A DNA stretch of 64,000 nucleotides, from contig CAJQUW010005533.1 in NCBI GenBank assembly GCA_907163375.1, positions 1,947,001 through 2,011,000 on the forward strand. Direction: 5' to 3'. This stretch comes from Prostheceraeus crozeri (Eukaryota > Platyhelminthes > Polycladida > Euryleptidae). The first letter of the stretch is position 1. Each line of letters begins with the position of its first letter. The notes under the pieces were generated by a model. That model was not told where the DNA came from. It worked only from the letters and a program-made list of their open reading frames with translations, and searched no databases. Below, piece after piece: positions 24,260-34,800 of this stretch. Position numbers and translations under genes: made by a program.

Positions 24260-24284
24260 CTTCTATGCAGCCAAAAAATGGAAT

Positions 24285-24372
24285 GATAAAAAGTTTTCCA
24301 CTAGAGAATCGAACCCAGAAAATTCGTTCTACGCGCCGATACAATTTAGTCGCTGGACTACTGAACACAAAG
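24285..24372 (-). promoter_or_regulatory. tRNA-like Pol III module upstream of LINE ORF1
   Basis: On the minus strand, box A-like TAGTCCAGCGA (24360-24350) and box B-like GGGTTCGATTC (24316-24306) lie 44 bases apart, the normal tRNA spacing. A T5 stretch follows (24292-24288), and the LINE ORF1 start is 29 bases further on. The orientation is that of the LINE. It could be an internal promoter, a SINE insertion or chance. Confidence 0.45.
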
Positions 24373-24929
24373 TCCTGATTGACACTAGGTCGATGATATT
24401 CGGAGATAAGAGGTAAAGGTGATGTGAGACGTCACAATGCCAGAAATTTAAGCCCAATTTACAAGTGACAGTGTCACGCCGGCTCAGCACGTTGTTGCAG
24501 GCGGGCAATGCAGCATAGAAATCTGAATGACCACACTAAAAATAGCACTGCAAAGCTAGGAGAATCCAAGAAGGCGGACAAACGTCCAGAAAGCAATGAT
24601 AGAACACGATGTGAGATGAATTCAGAAATCTCAGGGAAACTCAGGGAAACAATTCCAAAATTATGAACGCTTCCACAATTGAAAAAAAACCGACCACAGA
24701 AGCTTCACCACAAGACCAAAGGCCACTTAACAAACCAAGCAACGAGAAAAATGGACCAACCAGTGCAAAACGGCAGCCGAAGACAACAATCACCGTTCGA
24801 GCGAGACTTCACGCAACCGTATTATTAGTAAGTTTACATGAGGAAATTGAAACAAAAGCATGTTATGTGTACAGCACATTTCTAGGAGAAAACGATGCAA
24901 ATGCTGATTCTGGGCGCCACTTGACATCA

Positions 24930-25340
24930 TTCAATCATGTTATTATTCGAAAGGATCACTGTAGCAGGAAAGAACAGTTCGACGTCGAGTGGTGCGAACT
25001 GCAGGTTGAAGAAATCTACCAGATCGTTCAGATACTTCAGGACACAAGGAATATGAAGAGGGCCGGTGGTCTTGAAAACGAAAAATCTTGTTTAGGAATT
25101 GCACAGCAGCTTCATTACGGTGGAAAGAAAATTCGGTAGGATTTGGCATCGGCAATCTTGGTGGCAAATGATTCGATGAGATCGATGTTGAATCTTCTCG
25201 AGAATATGATGACTGCGAGCAGATAGGAACACGAAAAGGAGAGAGCAGTATTCAAGAATCGGTAGAATTAGACTACCGTAAACTCGATTTAAATCGACAG
25301 TGTTCAACGAGGGACGGATTCTCAATGCATGAAGCCCACT
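24930..25340 (-). mobile_element. Second, older copy of the same LINE, RT C-terminal fragment
   Basis: On the minus strand NRVYGSLILPILEYCSLLFVFL, LEKIQHRSHRIICHQDC and SERSGRFLQPAVRTTRRR correspond to RRVYFGLIVSLIEYCSPLF, LDKIQRRAHKIICHNYC and STRSGRFLVATFRTTRRR in the LINE at 20580-21764. A frame change and divergence show an older, truncated copy. Confidence 0.8.
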
Positions 25341-25900
25341 AGCAATTAGACCCCATTTAGTGAACGCATAGACATGCCAGTTATAGGTTTTTATTAAAGT
25401 CTTTGGCTGAAAGTTGAATGTTTCGATAGTGAATATCTCTCACTTCACAATCGAGTTGCAAAATCCGATCAAATTCGAGCTATTCTTCAACATCAGCTCA
25501 CGGTTGATCATATTCTCCAGGGGGAGCTAGTCACACAATGATCGAACGCGCGACGTTATGAAAAGCATGCTGGGGCGTCAAACAATAGACATAAAGACAG
25601 TTTTCCTATTCAGGCTCCCACCACAAAGTCTTAACTTGAATATGAGATTATAGACTCATAATGGTTCGGACTTTGAAAAGTCTACTACAGTATTTTTGAG
25701 TAATCACTGCATCATCATTATCATGATAATCACCTGCACGGCATTACGGGACAATCTCAGTTGACCCTTTGTCATACTACTTACTCAATGCCCGATACGA
25801 GCTAGGCCTACTATCAAACTAATTAGCAAAATTGATAGCCATGAAACATAGCTCAGTAGATATATTTAAAGCGATTATTTATGGAAACCTCTTGATATTT
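25341..25900. other. Intergenic sequence
   Basis: No gene or clear repeat seen. Confidence 0.45.
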
Positions 25901-26600
25901 AATGTACTCAGCTCAAACGACACCTGCACCGCATGCAAAAACTATCAACAAGAAGACAAACAACATTGCAAACAACATTACATGGCTTCAACTCAAATGC
26001 ACAAACACCACACTTGACCAATACTCCACAAACTGGACTTGTGCCAAACACAGATCAAGTATCACGACTGCACACAATCAAAACAAACCTTCTAAAAGCT
26101 GCTACGGAAATCCGCACTTCCTCCCATCATTATCCTCCCCCATTCATCTGCCCCCACGCATCTCCAGACAACAATACCACAGGTGACACAAGCACTCAAA
26201 CCGATAGCACAAAACACAAAAACAACACGCGTACTATTGTACAACTCAACATCAACGACATCATACACAGGAAAGCAAACTCACATCCAACACAAAAGAC
26301 CCAGCAGTAGCCTACCCAATTACACCATCATTCGAACAGACAGGAAACAACAAAGGCGGCGGCCTCCTCATCTACACGCACAACTCCATCAAATTCCTAA
26401 TCCTCGATGCCCCGTCTTCATTCAAACACACAGAACAGTAATAATTCAAAATACACCTCATGACAAACGCGTGCTCCCCCCTATAAAACAACCACACATT
26501 TACACCAGAAACCAACACAGAAATTAATCACTTTCTCACCAACACAATCCCACCATGCACAGCTCACAAATCAGGACAAACACTCGATAGACTCACACGC
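25900..26600 (+). mobile_element. A/C-rich LINE relic with endonuclease start
   Basis: The + strand is strongly A and C biased, unlike its neighbours. One frame reads a possible zinc-knuckle end (WLQLKCTNTTLDQYSTNWTCAKH, about 25980-26055). Later frames give RTIVQLNIN, LPNYTIIRTDRKQ and, in a shifted frame, NNKGGGLLIYTHNSIKF. These are the conserved opening strands of a LINE APE-type endonuclease. Several shifts and stops are present. It may be a different LINE family from the others here because of its codon bias. Confidence 0.65.
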
Positions 26601-26927
26601 TGAAACCCTAGCACAACTCCGCAGCAACAAATCACCTTTCTTAAAAGAATGCTTGCACAATATATACTCTTCTGTCCACCTCTTTGTCCACTATTTAAAT
26701 CTCAACCGCACAATACAAAACACCTCTTGCACACACATACACACAAAGCTCACACCATGGGACCTATGGGTTGCCCCGTCAAGTGTGCGGAGCTCGTCCG
26801 CCGATGAGCATCCTCCCCGCCGTCCAGTAGCAAGGAGCGGGTGGGTCGACGCCACCACCACCATGATTGGTGAAATTCTCGCCAAACGCCCCATGGCTAT
26901 AAGAGATATTGGCAGACATGACATGTA

Positions 26928-28537
26928 TGAGGGGTGTTCGTTAACTTCGACGCGGATTTCGAGACATTATTTTTCAGCGTCTAAGTGTCTATTGCAAAGA
27001 CTTGAATGAAAACTATGCCATTGATGTCAAGTCTCGTCGTCATCATCGAGTTAGCGATCAATATCGCTACCATAGATATCTAATTTTTAATTAAATGAAT
27101 CATGTCTATCTGCTGTCATTCACGCGATGCCGTTTCCTACACCAACATCACCTCGATCACCGACTTCGGCCACTGAAAGGACTGTTGTTCATGTATTGGT
27201 ACACCACTATCGATCGCAAGGGATGTCAGCTTCAATCATAAAGAAAAACCTGCTTCAGATTGATGGTTGGAATGTTACGGAAGGTGGAATAAGAAACATG
27301 TGGAACAAGGAGTTGGAAGAGATTGTGGACAGAAGGCGAAAAGGTGGAGGAAGACCATCACGATCACCTGAAACGAAGAACATCATCATCGAGAATCAAC
27401 AATATTCAATCTCCACCATTCAAAGATTAGTCAAAGAGCAGCGCGATCAGACCATCAGCAGGTCAACAATCTCAAATGAGTTTAAGCGAAATGGTTTGAA
27501 ATCTCTTCGCTACGGATATGTGGGCGCCTTAAAAACGTTTCACATTGAAAATCGTTTGGCCTTTGCTGATCGCTTTAAGGACGAACCCGTAGAGTTCTGG
27601 GAAAGATGCCTCTTCACTGATGAGAAGATGTGGGAGCTGGACTCAGGAGGTGTGAACCGACAAAACAAGCGTCTGCGAGCCCATAGGGCCTCTGAGGTTC
27701 CACCGATGGATAAAGAACAGTATGCAAGAAGATGGCATGTCTGGGGAGGTCTGTCGGTCAATGGGCTCTCTAATTTTGTTTTCCTCTCACACTCGGTGGA
27801 TGGCAATTCATACAGAGCTCTTCTGATGGACAACTTCAAGCAGTTATTCCCTCAATGGAACACCATGATATTCGAAGATGACTGGGCTCGTCCACACACA
27901 GCTGAAGAAAGCGTGAAGTTTAAGGAGCAGTTTTCCGAACTTTTTTCGGACACGTCTTCGTGAGAAGGAGCATGAATGGTATGCCCCTTCAAAGATGGAT
28001 GACTTATGGCCAATTGAACGAATATGGCGCCATCTGGTTAACGTCGTCTTCAATGATTGGCCATTACCTGGGTCTGATGATAAGTGGAAAGAAAGGATTC
28101 AGTCTGTGTGGGACAATGTCTCCGTGGAGTTGTGCGTGCGACTTATCCATGAGATTCCGGCCAGACTTCATCAGATTGCCAACAATAATGGCACAAAAAT
28201 TCATCCGTCTTGGCGATGCAAAACCTCACAGCATCGGTGCAGGTGCAGCATTTGTGATCCTCAGGATTCTAGTGATTCCTTCACTGAAGATAGTGAACTT
28301 CTCCTGACGGAAATTGAATCTCAGGAATATGACAGTGAATAAAGCAAAGTCAACGTGCCTTGTTTTTGTTTAAAAGAAATTCCACCTGATCATTTTACTT
28401 TTATTTCGCTAGTAGGGGTCACATACGAAAGACACAGTCTGGGAAGTATATTTCATTCATAGGGGAAAAACTCAGGGCGTTGCAAACTTATGAAATAATT
28501 ATCTAAAAACCGCGTCGAAGTTAACGAACACTCCTTA
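26928..28537 (+). mobile_element. Tc1/mariner-superfamily transposon, nearly intact
   Basis: The terminal inverted repeats of about 27 bp share GTGTTCGTTAACTTCGACGC and are flanked by the target duplication TA (26926-26927 and 28538-28539). Total length is 1610 bp with a single transposase gene. The two TIRs differ at only a few bases and the gene has one visible frame problem, so the insertion is relatively young. Confidence 0.9.
27127..28342 (+). pseudogene. Tc1/mariner-type transposase with one frameshift
   Basis: It starts ATG at 27127. N-terminal residues 15-100 look like paired helix-turn-helix DNA-binding domains, with a basic GGGRPSRSP linker typical of Tc1 proteins. Catalytic residues are the Asp of FTDEKMWELDS (about residue 165), the Asp of FEDDWARPHTAE (about 251) and the Glu of DLWPIERIW. 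The open frame ends at 27963, but the continuation REKEHEWYAPSKMDDLWPIERIW is read one frame over to a stop at 28340-28342. The break coincides with a T6 run at 27941-27946, so one indel explains it; a sequencing error is possible. About 44 residues separate the second Asp and the Glu, longer than the 34 of typical Tc1. The C-terminus has a Cys/His cluster (RCKTSQHRCRCSIC) and an acidic tail, which is unusual. Confidence 0.88.
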
Positions 28538-28539
28538 TA

Positions 28540-31124
28540 TAACCAATAATGTAAATAATCGTTTCTACAGCGATTACTCAATCTTAACGATAATTTGTCC
28601 TTTTTTATTTATCATGTTTTTTTGTCTAATGCGATAATGCTGTTTCGCCTAAATGGAAACCAAAGCCTAATGGTAGCTGAATTGAAAATATACATGATAA
28701 CCCTAAGAGTACGTAGACTGATCAGAAACATAGTTAGCAACAGGTGCGCAAATTTTTTTCTATCTCAACAAGTATATCTAATAGATAAGCCTGCATAAGT
28801 TACGAAAAGTATTAATAGAGTATTTATAGATTCTGTGATTGAAATGAATGACAAACACACAAATACATGCTATTATTTCTATTATTTACCATGGATGAAA
28901 AATCTGCTAAGTTTTCACATTTTTATAAATCATGATTAGATGTTGGACATGAGTATGTGGGCAATGGACCCCTACAACCCTCCTAACCCACAATATTTCA
29001 TGTTTTTAGACGTAGACTATCTTAAAACCTAATAAGATCCATCCCAAATTTCCGGAGGCATCTCCTGCATGATCTGCTCATTATGAATTTAGCTTCTCAT
29101 CTCATGAATAGTGGTGATAGCCGATAAATTACTGATGGAAATGGGTACATCGATCGAGGCACGAAGAAAATGGCATTTTACTGTTAGTGAAAACAGCAGA
29201 ATGAAATTAAATGATTCATGATTTTTTTATCGATATGAAAATTTTTGCATTATTTATGACCGATTTCGAACAATCCTATAACACAATCGTTCGGGAGAGT
29301 CAGGTGCCTTGTCGAAGTTTTGCCTTTGTGGTAGCAAGTTTAATTACAGATAAAATTGTCGATAGCATATGTCGAATTTTCTTTTACACTTCAGATCATA
29401 ATCCAGAGGCATTTTCAAATTGTAGAAGGTAAGCAATGCAAATTTGACAAAGGATATCCTGCTGTGCTTTCAGCATTCAACTGTTTTCTATAAGATAATC
29501 TTTATAAGAAGCTTTATAATAGAAGCTGCTATGAGCTAGTATCCTGAATCCAAGTTTCCAATAAGTTGTAAGAAAAGCTCTCATTCCTTGTGGAAATCTC
29601 TGGATCTGAAGAGTGCAATATTAAGAAGTGAATATAGAAGATGCTTTTTCCAGCTATCTAAGTCGATTGCTCTATTTTCTCATACTTTCTAAGAAATCAT
29701 CCTTCAATAATGAAGAAAACATGGCTAATTGTAATACAGTATATTGAAAAAAATACAGACATCGATTTAGTAAAGACAAAAATTTGCCGTCACTCTCCTC
29801 AAATTACAAAGTTCATATTAAAAGACATTGGCATCGAAAATGATCGCGTCCACTTGCATATAGGTTGGTCTTCACATGACATCCAGCTGCAAGAAAACGA
29901 AGAGTGAATATAATAAATAGAGCATTAAATCTAGCGTACAATCTTGTACTTCAAATACGCAAAAAATGAAATAGAAAATGAGAAGAAGATTGTGGGTGCC
30001 CTCAATTTTTTTGTCTGTCTACAACTTGCAATTTCATTTCGTTGATCCTTGCATGCATTTCACTATCGCTGATCCGCAATCACTTTCTCAATTTCTTGTT
30101 TTGCAATTATTGCAATTCGCCTGACGCTAATGTGACTTCCTGCATTTATTTCGTTAACTATTTAGCAAACCAAAATTAGACGGAAGTGAAGTCGCTTCAA
30201 TCAATTGTTGATATCGCAGTTGCCTTTTATTTCGTAAACAAACTAAATAATGTCACAAATGCAATTTTACCAAGGAATTGTCGCATGTCAGCCGGCACAT
30301 TGAAGAAATCTGCGTAATATTTTCTAGAGAATTTCATGGGTACAGTAAGTCAAAAGTTCATCTTCTTTCTTCAATTTGATAAATCCCTTTTTAAGTCGAC
30401 TGTTTGTCAAGTGATGTAATTGCCGATTGAAAAGTGCACACACATGTATGTAGACATGCATCATATTTCAAATTCTTAAACTTTATCAAATGTGCAATGT
30501 GCATATATGCGAATCATATGATACATACACGTATTTCAGTGCGTGGAAATGCATTTGTTCGAAAGAGTACTTCTAAGGAGGATAACATGAAATTTTAGTG
30601 TAATGTTCTAATAAATAATAATGTACATGTAAGTGCAAGCGAATCTAATTTGAAATTTCTACGTCGAAACGTCCATTATGGAGATGAGTTTTATTTTCAA
30701 ATACTGGAATTATAATCTGCGAGATCTCGAAATCTGGAGATTCAAAAACTTTTCAGTGTTAGATGAAAATGAACTAAGAGAACATGCAATGATCAATATC
30801 AAGCTGAAAGTTGAGAGATCACAGAGAAATGACTTCCCACTTAACTTTTTCATTTTGCTGGTCGACTATTGCCAGAATAGCGATGAACAGATAAGAATGC
30901 GACTTGCTAGCTGCCGTCCATGATAAACTTAAGTATATGTTGCAGAGCAAATGAACTTTCTTCTAGCATTTACTGCCTATAGCAATTACATAGCCTATTG
31001 GATAATAAATCAACTTAACACTTGAAGCGATCGAAGCGTGAGTGATAAGTTTTTGATTGAGCACGAATGCTTAGATTTTTTATCTGCAAGAACGAGTTGC
31101 TGACAAATATGGAATATTCAATGA
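28540..31124. other. Intergenic sequence between transposon and SPAG17 3' end
   Basis: AT-rich, with no recognisable gene. Small frames at 29710-29907 and 30678-30923 have no domain I know. It could contain the 3' untranslated region of SPAG17, but I see no convincing minus-strand AATAAA near the gene end. Confidence 0.5.
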
Positions 31125-31360
31125 ATAAATAAATAAATGAACATTGTTTATACTCGGAAGCACATTAGGCACGGAGCCTTTCTTCCATGTGGTCGAGTTG
31201 TCATTTACCACTCTCATTCTTTTTTCGTGATGAGTGTTTAGCAAGAATGCAGAGTGTACCTATTTTAAAAGTCATAGGTTTGACCCGACCAAGATTTGAA
31301 CCAAGGTCTCCCGGACGCAGAGCGAACACTCTGCCATAAGGCCACAGCGCCGGTGGTAGA
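31125..31360 (-). mobile_element. tRNA-derived SINE
   Basis: On the minus strand the head reads GGCGCTGTGGCCTTATGGCA with box A TGGCCTTATGGCAGAG and box B GGTTCAAATC (about 31345-31275), in tRNA spacing. The body runs about 235 bp and ends in a TTTATTTATTTATT tail (about 31122-31138). This is the anatomy of a tRNA-SINE with a LINE-type 3' tail. It sits just downstream of the SPAG17 stop. Confidence 0.7.
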
Positions 31361-31508
31361 ATGTTGTGGTAGGTATGAATGCATTACGGTTGCGCAATTT
31401 TCAAATCAAACGATGTTACAGTGCTTCTCAGGGTGGGTCATGTGACTCAGAAATGAATAAAATATTGCCAGTTCATCCCTACAAATTACAAGGAAGCAAA
31501 CATAATGT

Positions 31509-31883
31509 TTAAATAGAACTTACACTCCTTCTTGGTCGAATGATGCCGTCTCGTGCAATAGAGCCCTTTGCTATCAATTCTACTCCTTTGGCAATACTGA
31601 CATCTTGCTGTTGATCATATTCATGAGCAGTCATTACTCGCAAAGCAATAGGTAGTTGCATAACATCTGTCTCAGTGATCACTTGAAGGTTATGTTCAAC
31701 CAGACCAACACCTGACTGGCCACTTTCAACTCCAGCAGCAATTGCATACACTTCTACAATGACTTGCGAGGACAAACCAGGCGGTATTGGTCCAGGACGG
31801 AAGAAGAGGCGAATACCAGTTGCCGGAGGGGGTTGACGAAATTTGAATCGGCAAGTTTCAACACCTGTGTTTTTCAATAACAC
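31509..31883 (-). CDS. SPAG17: SPAG17 exon 14 (probable last exon, PapD-like C-terminus)
   Basis: The acceptor TTTTCTTCTAG precedes 31883. It reads VLLKNTGVETCRFKFRQPPP, RPGPIPPGLSSQVIVEVYA, LQVITETDVMQLPI and ends DGIIRPRRSVSSI with TAA at 31511-31509. This immunoglobulin-like beta domain resembles the family's C-terminus. A GTAAGT, good as a splice donor, occurs at 31523-31518 after RPRRS, so an extra downstream exon cannot be excluded. Confidence 0.88.
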   Translation of the reverse strand: MLLKNTGVETCRFKFRQPPPATGIRLFFRPGPIPPGLSSQVIVEVYAIAAGVESGQSGVGLVEHNLQVITETDVMQLPIALRVMTAHEYDQQQDVSIAKGVELIAKGSIARDGIIRPRRSVSSI

Positions 31884-34800
31884 CTAGAAGAAAAGTTCAG
31901 AAAATTAGCAGAACGCATAATAAAACAGGAAGAAATTCGAAAGCCTCAAGCACAATAATAATAATAATAATACCATCCTTTATCGACTTACAAATGAAAT
32001 TCAGTAAGTGCATTACAATTCTACACAATAATATAAGTAAAAAATGACCATTAAAAGTGTGCTATTTACAATAACAAATAAAAGAATTCTTGAACCGAGC
32101 AGTCTTTGTCAATGGTTTCCGAAGTGGGCACATATTTCGTAAGAAGCGTGACTTTTCCAAAAATAATTCCTGAAGTGGGTGGGCAACATCTTCAACAATC
32201 GTTGAGAACATGGATGAGCAGATACGATCAACCATGACGTCATACGATGGCTGAATTGGAAGCCCGATTATTTTGGAAGCACGCCTTTCCACATTGAGTA
32301 GACGCTGTCTCAGATAGACGGACATGTTGACCAGGCAAGGGCAGCAGTGTAGTAATTGAGACCGGATGAGTGAGAAATAGGCATTTTATATTGAAGATGT
32401 TTGACAATTACGGAGGGTATGAATCAAATTAGGAATAAGAGGTAAGAATCGAAAGAGTTCAAAAGGTTTTTGTCAAAGAATTATGTTTTCATAGAAGAAT
32501 CATGTACAGCAGTCAATATGCTGATGCACTGCTGCAAATTGTTTTTACGACTTTGGCTTTGGAGAAGAATAGACGAGCATCTTATACTTTTTTTTTTTAC
32601 ATATGGTCAGTCATGTAAATGTAAAAATTTTCCTGTTGTGTGTCCTGATCATCAGCAAAAATCCGGAAAAGAAGACATAACCAGTGTCCTCTACTACAAC
32701 AAATCCGGTCTGGGTCTCTGATCGGGAAGTTTGAATTTTTTCTCGAACAAACACGCTCGGCTGCTCGACTGACGTTCGTACACGACTATTCACTCGGCAA
32801 GATTCAAGCGCATCAATTCATTTAATTTACATAGCGCATGATTTGTTTACATGATTTAAAAAATTCATTCCTCTCACTTCATTTCCTTTTCTTCAACATT
32901 TTCCTTTGTTTTAAATGATTTTTCTGTATTCTTAAAATATTTTTTAAATTTGAAAGAAATAAGAGGTAATCTTCCGCAATCCATGAAAGGTGAAAAACCA
33001 TATTATTACATTAATTTTTGCGTTGCTGCTTTATCACGAATTATAATCATGATTACAATTCAATTCAATACCAATTATGCATTTATAATGGTTAATTATA
33101 AATACCTGTAATTTATAATTAGGCTCATATAATTCAATTATCAATAAGAAATTTCACATTCAGTGGTAAAAAAATGCAAACGATATTTTCTCTATAGAGC
33201 TGCATGTATACATTACTTGTAACCCGTGATATCACTTCAGCCACGCCATGTAAAATGTTCCGCGTTGATATGACCTTTGCTTTAATGCGAGTTTCGCAAT
33301 TTTTATTACCGTACTTGTGACCTGTTAGCTGCATCGTGTGCCTTTACAAATCGATTATCACTGATTTTGATGTAAAACACTTTACTGGATTACTACTGAT
33401 ATTTTCTATTAGAAGTAGTCTATGCAATACTGCAATATCATTTTCCGTTACTGGATATCAGTAATGTATCAGGCATTCTGGGGGTAGTTGCAAGAAAGTC
33501 TGATAGCACTAACAGCGACTATTAGCGGCAGTTTTCGAAAATTGCGTTTCACCAAAGCCCACAACAATTCTGACAAGAAAATTCTGTTACCTTATCAGAA
33601 TTTGCATTTCAAGAAAATCCTGATACGAAAATCCTGTTAGTGCTACAAAATATGCGTTTCACGAAATTCTGTTAGCGACTCTGTTAGATGAAATCACTAA
33701 CACTACCTCTCACCACTTTTACGGAAGATATTAGAGATTCTATTGGTTAAAAGATTGTGGTGTATAGGTATAAAAGTTGCATGCTTTTTATAATTTTGCA
33801 AGTTGTATCATGCTTTGCCTGTAGTGTCTCATCGTTTTCAACAAAACCGTTGATGATAACATCCATCTCAACGGCTGAATAGTCCGGTTTACGGACTCGC
33901 TTCGTTGTACATGTAGGCCTATCAGCAAGCTTGGTTCTCTTCTTCGACTTCTTGGTAGCACCACTCTTCTTCATACTTCTACCCTCATTTGTCTTCATGC
34001 TTACGTGATAATGAGGCTCTGTCTAGACACAGCGAGATTTTATACAACGAGGTTAGGCCTAACATGAGCTCACTAGTCACTACCTTCATCACGCTGTCTT
34101 GTCATTGGTTTTCAATCAGTTCAATCATCTTTGTCTAGACATGGACGACACTTTTTCTGCAGCACTGCATACACAATGCTGTCTTAACAGAGCAGCCATT
34201 GCACCTACCTTAGAACAGTGATAAATAGATCCGTTAAAAGTTATATCATTAAGCCTAGGCCTATAACAACTTAGATTAGAGGAGGGCCTGAGCGCTACAT
34301 GTAGATGTGTATGTACATTGTTCATGTGTAGATCTGCATGCAGAGCTATATGCAGCTAATTATATAGCTTGATAGCATTACAGACCCACAGGGAGTAACG
34401 TCATACATTTTTTTGCGATGGAAATGATCAAATCGCCTCTATTCATGCCAATGACTATTCCTTTTCATGATGTCATTCACAGAGTTATTTATAGAACGTC
34501 TACATTATCGGAATTCTACCCTGGTCATGTGACTTGTTTCAGACGGTCACTATCAGAGAAATCACTAACAGGATTTCAGCTTAACAGGGTTTTCGTGAAA
34601 CGCAAAAGGCACCCTCTAATAGTGATGCTCTTTTAGTGTCACTAACAGCTGTTTCGTAACAGACTTTCTTGCAACTGCCCCCTGGTCTACTCCACATATC
34701 CGGAAGTCTGATGCGTTTCAATGATTGTTTTCTTCAGGGTCGGCTCGTGATGGTGGCTGCAGAACTGCTATCCCACATTTTTTTCATCCCCAACGAAATA

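Larger units (their letters stand above)
20402..24270 (-). mobile_element. Jockey/CR1-like LINE, nearly full length, interrupted
   Basis: Read on the minus strand, the element has ORF1 (24259 to about 23560), then an endonuclease (22741 to about 22121), a linker (22111-21860) and a reverse transcriptase (21764-20580). It ends in a TTTAC repeat tail (20402-20417, GTAAA on the + strand). A 782-bp TIR element (22773-23554) is inserted at the ORF1/ORF2 border. Without that insert the LINE is about 3.1 kb. Frame changes lie between the endonuclease parts, and the RT lacks a block between KICER and DAITSALEE. It is therefore inactive. It lies in the intergenic region between ACSS2 and SPAG17. Confidence 0.88.

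Noticed and set aside
24663-25139. 158-codon plus-strand frame
   Set aside because: It overlaps the minus-strand LINE relic at 24930-25340 and has no recognisable domain.
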